A stretch of 10,208 bases of DNA, taken from NCBI GenBank assembly GCA_037131065.1, contig JBAXRT010000109.1:1-10208 (forward strand), read 5' to 3'. The notes beneath the pieces were generated by a model, which was not told where the DNA came from, made no database searches, and saw only the letters and a list, made by a program, of their open reading frames with translations. This DNA is from JBAXRT01 sp037131065 (GTDB lineage Bacteria > Bacteroidota > Bacteroidia > Bacteroidales > FEN-979). Of the stretch, positions 1-6,227 are shown one piece after another (the first letter of the stretch is position 1; every line of letters begins with the position of its first letter). The translations under genes were made by a program, and so were the position numbers.

Positions 1-1070
1 ATCAGGACAACATCCCATTTCTCATTGCTCTCGCGGACAAACCTCCTGGCGTCGGTGATGTGGGTATGAACGGCCGGATCAGGATTTCCCCTGATAAACC
101 GTGATGAAAGCCGGATAAGAGATGGGTTCATTTCAACATAATCGATCAGTTCCGGATTATATTTCAGGATCTCCCCGACAGCGCCGGAAATGCCCCCGGA
201 TACCAAAAGGATCTTCTGTGGGGATTTGTGCTGGACCATTGCGAAATGGACATTCTCCTCATTGATGATCACATTGCCGGATGAGAACAGCAACATCCCG
301 TTCTCATAGAAGTTGAGCTGGTTCTCATTTTCGGTCACCACAACCTGTCCGTAGGGTGTGCCCTCATTCGCCAGGACCTTCTGGTCGGGATACAGAAGCT
401 GCTCCGTCAATGTTTGAAAACCGGGAACTGATATCGCTGAAATGATAATGATGCCGGCGATGCAGGTGACCAGCGATGATACCGCCCGGCCGGGTCTCCA
501 AGTAAAAACCAGGACCATCAATAGAAACACCAGGGTGACCATCAGGAGGGCTGTAAAGGCATCGAAGAACCAGAGCAGAATAAAATTTACCAGGATGCCT
601 GCCGCCAGGCTCCCCATCGACTCAACGGCGTATGCCTCAGGGATTAAGGTCCAGTCATCCTCTTTCGTACCGGGAAGAGACAGCGCTGTAAAAAGGTAGC
701 CATTGATGAGGCAAAAGGGGAGCTGTACAAGGAGTGTTGAATAGAAAAGCTGCCATACACTCACCATACTTCCGTAAGGAAAGACAAGGGCCCGAAGGAA
801 ACTGAGTTTTAGGAGCATGAGAGTAGGCAGGATACTGAGCAGGAGCAGTAAAAAGAGAACAAAGCTGAACTTCCCGGTGACCTTCCCGAAATATCTTCCC
901 AGCCAGGCACCGGCAGAGGTCAGGATCATCCAGTTGGCGAGGGATATCCCGAAGACGAACTCATTGCCGTAAAAAACCGTTATGAACTCCCTGATCAGGT
1001 AGATCTGGGTTGAAATGGAGATGAACCCGAGACCAAAAAGAGCGAATCGAATTGCTATTTTATCTCTCAT
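1..1070 (-). CDS. Membrane-embedded spermidine-synthase-like protein (3' end outside window)
   Basis: The frame reads leftwards from an ATG at 1070 and stays open for 356 codons to the window edge, so only the N-terminal part is visible. Residues 1-220 are strongly hydrophobic, with about seven likely membrane helices (near 6-24, 36-56, 68-87, 104-130, 150-168, 171-190, 198-217). After them comes a soluble part typical of spermidine-synthase-like proteins: a TPYGQVVVTE strand (238-247), a FYENG turn (264-268), a Rossmann nucleotide-binding segment KILLVSGGISGAVGEI (286-301), an acidic YVEMNP (311-316) and a DARRFV stretch near 340. The glycine loop is SGGISGA rather than the GGGDGG usual in true spermidine synthases, so polyamine synthesis is doubtful. 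The family is often named 'fused MFS/spermidine synthase'; its substrate is unknown. It is divergent from the MEMO-AMMECR1 gene, 41 bp away. The family call is firm, the function is not. Confidence 0.85.
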   Translation of the reverse strand, partial: MRDKIAIRFALFGLGFISISTQIYLIREFITVFYGNEFVFGISLANWMILTSAGAWLGRYFGKVTGKFSFVLFLLLLLSILPTLMLLKLSFLRALVFPYGSMVSVWQLFYSTLLVQLPFCLINGYLFTALSLPGTKEDDWTLIPEAYAVESMGSLAAGILVNFILLWFFDAFTALLMVTLVFLLMVLVFTWRPGRAVSSLVTCIAGIIIISAISVPGFQTLTEQLLYPDQKVLANEGTPYGQVVVTENENQLNFYENGMLLFSSGNVIINEENVHFAMVQHKSPQKILLVSGGISGAVGEILKYNPELIDYVEMNPSLIRLSSRFIRGNPDPAVHTHITDARRFVRESNEKWDVVL

Positions 1071-1082
1071 TTCGTATTTTTA
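1051..1082 (+). promoter_or_regulatory. Candidate promoter for the MEMO-AMMECR1 gene
   Basis: On the plus strand a TTG (1052-1054) is followed after 20 bp by TATTTTTA (1075-1082). The latter matches seven of eight positions of the Bacteroidota -7 consensus TAnnTTTG. The predicted transcript would start about 20-25 nt before the ATG at 1112. The -33 box falls inside the first codons of the divergent gene, so the two promoters would overlap. AT-rich DNA makes chance matches likely. Confidence 0.3.
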
Positions 1083-1096
1083 TGGTGATTTTCTCT

Positions 1097-1104
1097 CAAA
1101 GTTA
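1097..1104 (-). promoter_or_regulatory. Candidate -7 element for the spermidine-synthase-like gene
   Basis: On the minus strand this reads TAACTTTG, a perfect match to the Bacteroidota sigma-A -7 consensus TAnnTTTG. It lies 26 bp upstream of the ATG at 1070, which leaves a leader of about 20 nt. A TTTA about 18 bp further upstream (inside the start of the divergent gene) could serve as a poor -33 box. The match and position are seen; the activity is inferred. Confidence 0.45.
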
Positions 1105-1111
1105 TTAAAAT

Positions 1112-2641
1112 ATGCGACCATTTAAATCATGGATATTGATTATGGGAATCATGTTTAACTTTAACCAGGGCTGTTCTTCACAGGAAAGCAATGAACCATT
1201 GACTGACCGTAAGCCAGCCGTTGCCGGGCAATTCTATCCTTCCGATCCGGCTCTCCTGAAGCAGACCCTTGCCGATCTTTTTGCAAAGGCCAAACCACGG
1301 ACCATGGAAAAAGTGGCTGCAGTGATCTCACCCCACGCAGGATATCTCTTTTCCGGTATCGTTGCAGCAAGCAGTTATAACCAGATCGATCCCGAAAAAG
1401 AGTATGACAATATTTTCGTGATCGCCTCCAGCCACCAGGTCTCCTTTATGGGAGCATCCATTTATAGTATCGGCGATTATGTAACACCCCTGGGGAAGGT
1501 ACCTGTAAACATCGTCCTGGCAGAAAAGCTGATCAAAGAGAACCCTGTCTTTACATTCAATCCCGAAGCCGATCACAACGAACACAGCCTGGAGGTACAA
1601 ATCCCCTTTCTGCAGTATCACATGAAAAAACCCTTCCGGATCGTTCCCATCGTGATCGGAAGCCAGTCACCACAATCATGCAAAAAGATCGCAGATGCCC
1701 TGAAACCCTACCTCACCCCGGATAACCTCTTTGTCATCAGCACCGACTTCAGCCACTACCCGGCCTATGGCGATGCCAGGGTTGCCGACCAGGCAACCTG
1801 CGATGCCATTGTTTCAAACTCCCCCGACCGCCTTCTTCAGCTGATCTCCGATTACAGAAAAAAGGATGTCCCCAACCTCGTGACCAACCTCTGCGGCTGG
1901 ACTTCGGTACTTAGCCTCCTTTACATGACAACGGCTGATCCCGCAATAAAGTTAAATGCCATCCACTATATGAACTCGGGAGAGGCGAAATACGGGGATA
2001 AATCGCAGGTCGTCGGCTACTGGTCAATCGTTGCGACAAGGACAGCCATTCCGAAAGAATCAGAAACCGGGTTTGATTTTTCTCCGGAAGAAAAAGCTAT
2101 TCTTCTGGGAATTGCCAGAAAAACCATCAACGGTTATATCAGAGAAGGGAGTAAGCCGGAAATTGATGCCAGGGGCTTTTCGCCGAACCTTTCCATGAAA
2201 GCCGGTGCATTCGTCACACTGAAGGAGAATGGTGAGCTGAGAGGTTGCATCGGGAGATTCACCTCCGACATCCCTCTTTACCAGGTGATTGAAGAGATGG
2301 CGATCTCGTCATCCACTCAGGACAACCGTTTTCTCCCTGTAACGGCAAAGGAGATCGATAAACTTGAGATTGAAATTTCGGTCCTCTCACCCATGAAGAA
2401 AATCAATTCCATTGACGAGATCGTGATGGGCAAACATGGGATCTATATCAAGAAGGGATGGTACTCAGGCACCTTTCTTCCACAGGTAGCCACTGAAACA
2501 GGATGGAACAGGGAGGAATTCCTGGGCCACTGTGCCCGCGACAAGGCCGGCATCGGATGGGACGGTTGGAAGGACGCCGAAATCTATACTTATGAGGCCT
2601 GTGTCTTTTCTGAAAATGAAATCAGCGGCCGCAAACATTGA
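1112..2641 (+). CDS. MEMO-AMMECR1 fusion (AmmeMemoRadiSam proteins B and A), probable lipoprotein
   Basis: This 509-residue protein has three parts. Residues 1-21 look like a lipoprotein signal: a basic start (MRPFK), a hydrophobic core and a Cys at 21 in NQGCSS. Residues 34-310 are a MEMO domain, a fold related to class III extradiol dioxygenases. Compared with human MEMO1 recalled from memory, the metal ligands H49, H81 and C244 match H75 (SPHAGY), H108 (ASSHQ) and C261 (NLCGW); D212 and H215 (TDFSHY) also match. Residues about 322-500 are an AMMECR1 domain with the invariant LRGCIG at 376-381. The two domains are usually separate genes near a radical SAM enzyme, and their biochemical role is unsettled. 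MEMO1 binds iron or copper. The start at 1112 is chosen because it supplies the complete leader; in-frame ATGs at 1142 and 1151 would remove it. The 3' end overlaps addB tail-to-tail by 20 bp. Confidence 0.93.
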   Translation: MRPFKSWILIMGIMFNFNQGCSSQESNEPLTDRKPAVAGQFYPSDPALLKQTLADLFAKAKPRTMEKVAAVISPHAGYLFSGIVAASSYNQIDPEKEYDNIFVIASSHQVSFMGASIYSIGDYVTPLGKVPVNIVLAEKLIKENPVFTFNPEADHNEHSLEVQIPFLQYHMKKPFRIVPIVIGSQSPQSCKKIADALKPYLTPDNLFVISTDFSHYPAYGDARVADQATCDAIVSNSPDRLLQLISDYRKKDVPNLVTNLCGWTSVLSLLYMTTADPAIKLNAIHYMNSGEAKYGDKSQVVGYWSIVATRTAIPKESETGFDFSPEEKAILLGIARKTINGYIREGSKPEIDARGFSPNLSMKAGAFVTLKENGELRGCIGRFTSDIPLYQVIEEMAISSSTQDNRFLPVTAKEIDKLEIEISVLSPMKKINSIDEIVMGKHGIYIKKGWYSGTFLPQVATETGWNREEFLGHCARDKAGIGWDGWKDAEIYTYEACVFSENEISGRKH

Positions 2642-5519
2642 TATAGGAACAGTACCGGCAGGCCAGTGGATCATCCGTCTGGCTGAAGTCAGTTTCTGAA
2701 TCAAACACCAAAGCGATAAGGTTTCGTACAATTTCCCCGAACTGTTCAAGAGAAGCGGCAGGAATCTCACCCTTGCTCATTCCTGCCGAAGATTCCGGTA
2801 AAACCACCGGAATAAATCCATACCCGATCTTTTTCAGCGAGATGATCCCGGCCCCGAGCGGAGCATTGCCGTTAATCTTTTTCAATTGAAGAAGCCATGC
2901 ATAGACCAGCAACTGAAATGGCTTGTCGAATTCATTGCCCGAAAGCAGCTCTTCCCAGGCGCCAACCCTGAGTTGATTAGGTTCGACCGTGCCCGTCTTG
3001 TAATCGATGATCCTGATCATCCCCTTCGCCATGTCAAGCCTGTCGATGATCCCCTTCAGTTTTACAGGGTAAGTCCGGCCATTTTGCTCAATGACCAGAT
3101 TGACATCCAAATATTTTTCCAGATCCAAGATCTTAACTGTATCACCCTGCTGCCCCAACTCCTCCAGGATATCCTCTTCCGAGCGAAGGAAACGGTCGAC
3201 CAGGTTTTTTGCTACCCCTGCCAGTAAAAGATTTTTACCATACCTGATATCGGACCCTTTGAAGCTTTTCGCGAATGCTTCATCAAGAAGGTACTGCAGG
3301 TTCTCTCTCATGGTCGTCAGGTCAGCAATGGAGAGACTCTTTTCCCTGAATGGCAAAAAAAGGTTTTTCAGTGTCAGGTGCACGACCTCCCCCATCACCC
3401 TGGGATCGATCGTCTCCTCTGCCATCTCCGGTTCCCTTATGCCGGCTATCTCAGAAAAATAGAAACTGAGGGGACACCTTCTGAAAGCATTCAGTGAAGT
3501 GGCAGAGAAACCTTTCTTCGCTCTCTCTTCAAGCAACTTAATAATCTCCGGTGTTTTTTTCACGGAGATGGGGGGCGATTCCGGGCTCGTCGAAGCAGGA
3601 GAACTTAATATCTCTTCCGTGATCTCAATTTCGGGGTTGTATCCGGGCAGTTCATTGAGTATCTGTTTAAGAAAACGGCTCTTATCCCCTCCCCCGAGTT
3701 CACCCGGCTCGGTATTGTAGATCAGCCAGCACCGGTTCACCCGTTGCAGGAGCCGGTAAAAATGGTAGGCATACACCGAATCCCTTTGCCGGTAGGTCGG
3801 CAGCTGGAATTCACGGCGGATATCAAAAGGAATGAAGGAGTTGGCCTGCTTGCCGGTTGGCAGCAGATCTTCGTTACAGGAGAGCAGGATCAGATTATCA
3901 AAATCAAGCGCCCGCGTTTCCAGCATCCCCATTACCTGGATCCCTTTCAGGGGCTCACCGTAAAAAGGCAGGGTCGTCGATTCTGCAAGCTGCATAAAAA
4001 GTCTGAAAAGTGTGTTATTATCCTGGATAATGTCATAAGAAGCCAGAATATCAGAAAGCTGATGAATGATCTTTGAAAAAGCAAACAGGTACTCCAGTTC
4101 AAGCCTGAATGAACCCATCCCCTCCTCCTCCTTTGTCAGGATGCAGGCATCCCTGATCCCTTCGATAAGTTTACCGATATAGCCAAGGGAAACCTCCGGT
4201 GCAGACCAGTCTTGAAAAATGCTGTCCATGAAGACAAGATCACCTGAGAAGAGATCTTTTCCGGTTCCAGTCAACTGGTCGTGTGAAATAAAGATCCTGT
4301 TTCCCATCCTGAAGGAGGAGATCAATTCCTCATAAACAAAATAATTCTCCTTTATCAGTCCTTTGGCCATCTGCCGGATATAGGGATGCTGAAGAACATC
4401 CAGCACATCCCTGAAATAAAAGCGACGTTGCCTGCCCCCCTCCTTGTTCCTGTTGAACTTTCCTACATTCTGGTGTAGCCTGAAGATGGTCTCCAGCAGA
4501 CCCGATAATGGTGTGTACCGCAGGGGAAATCCCATCGTTATGTTCAGATCCCTGATCCCGGGCGGAATGGAGTTCAGCAGTGGAAGGAGCAGTCGTTCAT
4601 CAGGAAGGACAATGGCCGTACGCTCGTCCAGTTGCCCTTCCTTTGCAAGCATGGAAAGGATTACCCCCGACTCTCTCGCTTGGCCGACATTGCTTGCAAT
4701 CCCGGTGATGCGGATCTTTTTTTTACCCGACCGGAAGTCATCCGAGATCCACTTCGGTTCCTTTATTTTCCACCTCTTCAGCCGGTAGCGGAGCAACTCA
4801 CCTGCCTCCTGCTGATCATCGTCAAGGTAATAGGGATCTGCATCCCACAACAGTTCGGCTTTCCCCTCCTTATACAGGTGATGGATGATAACCTCTTCCG
4901 CTTTGGTCATGGCACTGAATCCTGCAAAGACAATCTTATCCCAGGAGATGCCATTCAGCGATTGCTCAATCCCGGCAGCTGCCATCCTGAAAATGAGTCC
5001 GGCAGACGCCTGGTTTTTGTCCATAAGCCGGGCTGTCAGCTTGTGATAATAACCGGAGAGGGAGTTGTAAAAACGGAGATATTGCTTTTCAAAATCAGTA
5101 AGGGGTTTCAAATCCGGGTTCCAGAGATTAATGGCTTTGGCTTCGTCAAGGTAAGTAAAGAGCTGCCGGGCATCAACCATGTAGTGGTCCACATCGTTGA
5201 AATCCGACAGTAGTTGCGGGGCCCAGTTCATAAACTCCGCAAATGGCTGGGCCTTATCCCCTTCGGTCTCTTTATGGACCGTGTACAATTCTGCCAATAG
5301 TCGGATGGGTTCGGTAAGCTGAAGGCCTGTGAGGGTAGCAACAAAGTCCTCGATTGAAAAAATAGTAGGTGACCAGGTTGTCCGCGCGATTTTCCGGGCC
5401 AGGAATTTCCTGAGAAAAAGTCCGGCACGGCGGTTCGGAAGCACAATGCAGATCCGCGTAAGATCGCTCCCATATTGCGTGACCAGGTAACCGGCGGTCT
5501 TTTCAAGAAAAGAGGTCAT
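2622..5519 (-). CDS. addB: AddB-like helicase-nuclease subunit (PD-(D/E)XK nuclease with Fe-S cluster)
   Basis: This 965-residue protein is the likely AddB subunit of the AddAB (RecBCD-like) machine, which resects double-strand breaks for recombination. The N-terminus has CIVLPNRRAGLFLRKFL (24-40), typical of Bacteroidota AddB; I see no Walker A loop (GxxGxGKT) there, unlike B. subtilis AddB. The middle part is an inactive helicase-like region, e.g. GIQVMGMLETRALDFDNLIL (536-555). The C-terminal nuclease has H714 (GEVVH), D826 (IIDRLD) and D839/K841 (IIDYKTG), with Q869 and Y873 following (FQLLVYAW). Four cysteines, C682 (RRCPLSFY) and C954-x2-C957-x5-C963 at the extreme C-terminus, have the spacing of the AddB 4Fe-4S staple. 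The gene starts 17 bp after the nucleotidyltransferase stop, so it is probably co-transcribed. Its AddA partner lies upstream on the same strand, separated by two unrelated genes. Confidence 0.93.
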   Translation of the reverse strand: MTSFLEKTAGYLVTQYGSDLTRICIVLPNRRAGLFLRKFLARKIARTTWSPTIFSIEDFVATLTGLQLTEPIRLLAELYTVHKETEGDKAQPFAEFMNWAPQLLSDFNDVDHYMVDARQLFTYLDEAKAINLWNPDLKPLTDFEKQYLRFYNSLSGYYHKLTARLMDKNQASAGLIFRMAAAGIEQSLNGISWDKIVFAGFSAMTKAEEVIIHHLYKEGKAELLWDADPYYLDDDQQEAGELLRYRLKRWKIKEPKWISDDFRSGKKKIRITGIASNVGQARESGVILSMLAKEGQLDERTAIVLPDERLLLPLLNSIPPGIRDLNITMGFPLRYTPLSGLLETIFRLHQNVGKFNRNKEGGRQRRFYFRDVLDVLQHPYIRQMAKGLIKENYFVYEELISSFRMGNRIFISHDQLTGTGKDLFSGDLVFMDSIFQDWSAPEVSLGYIGKLIEGIRDACILTKEEEGMGSFRLELEYLFAFSKIIHQLSDILASYDIIQDNNTLFRLFMQLAESTTLPFYGEPLKGIQVMGMLETRALDFDNLILLSCNEDLLPTGKQANSFIPFDIRREFQLPTYRQRDSVYAYHFYRLLQRVNRCWLIYNTEPGELGGGDKSRFLKQILNELPGYNPEIEITEEILSSPASTSPESPPISVKKTPEIIKLLEERAKKGFSATSLNAFRRCPLSFYFSEIAGIREPEMAEETIDPRVMGEVVHLTLKNLFLPFREKSLSIADLTTMRENLQYLLDEAFAKSFKGSDIRYGKNLLLAGVAKNLVDRFLRSEEDILEELGQQGDTVKILDLEKYLDVNLVIEQNGRTYPVKLKGIIDRLDMAKGMIRIIDYKTGTVEPNQLRVGAWEELLSGNEFDKPFQLLVYAWLLQLKKINGNAPLGAGIISLKKIGYGFIPVVLPESSAGMSKGEIPAASLEQFGEIVRNLIALVFDSETDFSQTDDPLACRYCSYINVCGR

Positions 5520-5536
5520 GGCACAAAGATCTCATA

Positions 5537-6226
5537 TTAATTTTTCCCGGCATCCTGCCAAACAGAACCCTTGTCTTCAAAGCATACAATCTTTTGAGCA
5601 GCCGCAAGCCGCAGGTAAAGATCCACCAGCGAGAAACGCCCTCCTTCGCTGATAAGGGGAATTATTCCCGGACTCAGGACCTGTATCCCGCTAAAGGCGT
5701 AATCATACGTATTCCCTTCCGGGACGCGTGTTTGAATTGACTTCCCGGCTGAAATGTTTTTCCATCCGCAGAGTTGCCGGTTCTCATCAAAAACAAGATA
5801 ACGGCTGGTCTCACGACTCCTGACCGCCAGGGTTGCCACTGCATGATTTCTCAGGTGAAACCGGCACATTGCCTCAAGGTCAAGATCAGAGAGAATATCC
5901 ACATTTCTTACCACGAACGGTTCAGTACCTGAAAAGAACCAGCCGGCTTTTTTCAACCCGCCTCCTGTATCCAGAAGCTCATCCGATTCATCGGAAATGG
6001 CGATCTCAAGGCCAAAGTTGTTGTGACATCTGAGGAAATCGATGATCTGCTCAGGGAAATGGTGAATATTGATAATGATATGTTTAATGCCGTAACGCTT
6101 CAAATGACCAATGGAATGTTCAAGGAGTGTCCTGCCTCCGGATTCCACCAGGGCTTTCGGGATTTTATCGGTCAAAGGCCGGAGCCGGGTACCGAGTCCG
6201 GCAGCAAGGATCAGGGCGCGTTCCAT
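5537..6226 (-). CDS. Sugar-1-phosphate nucleotidyltransferase, MurU-like
   Basis: This 229-residue protein has a GT-A nucleotidyltransferase fold. The N-terminus carries the NTP-binding signature LAAGLGTRLRPLT (7-19) followed by PKAL (23-26). DTGGG (86-90) and the metal-binding VVRNVD (105-110) follow, then FSGIQVLSP (178-186), close to MurU and short GlmU/RmlA-type enzymes, and WQDAG at the C-terminus (223-227). MurU converts MurNAc-1-phosphate plus UTP to UDP-MurNAc; related short enzymes make other NDP-sugars, so the substrate is inferred. The best clue is position: the ATG comes one base after the stop of an AmgK-like kinase that would supply the sugar-1-phosphate, which implies translational coupling. 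The end is slightly short: the family often continues with GTPE after the WxDxG motif, while here only K-N follow. The family call is firm; MurU activity is about 70 percent likely. Confidence 0.85.
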   Translation of the reverse strand: MERALILAAGLGTRLRPLTDKIPKALVESGGRTLLEHSIGHLKRYGIKHIIINIHHFPEQIIDFLRCHNNFGLEIAISDESDELLDTGGGLKKAGWFFSGTEPFVVRNVDILSDLDLEAMCRFHLRNHAVATLAVRSRETSRYLVFDENRQLCGWKNISAGKSIQTRVPEGNTYDYAFSGIQVLSPGIIPLISEGGRFSLVDLYLRLAAAQKIVCFEDKGSVWQDAGKN

Positions 6227-6227
6227 C

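Noticed and set aside
442..699. An 85-codon plus-strand open frame
   Set aside because: It is antisense to the membrane segments of the spermidine-synthase-like gene, is Arg/Thr-rich and matches no family.
4632..5213. A 193-codon plus-strand open frame inside addB
   Set aside because: It lies fully antisense to the well-supported nuclease gene, has no recognisable motif and reads as low-complexity shadow sequence.
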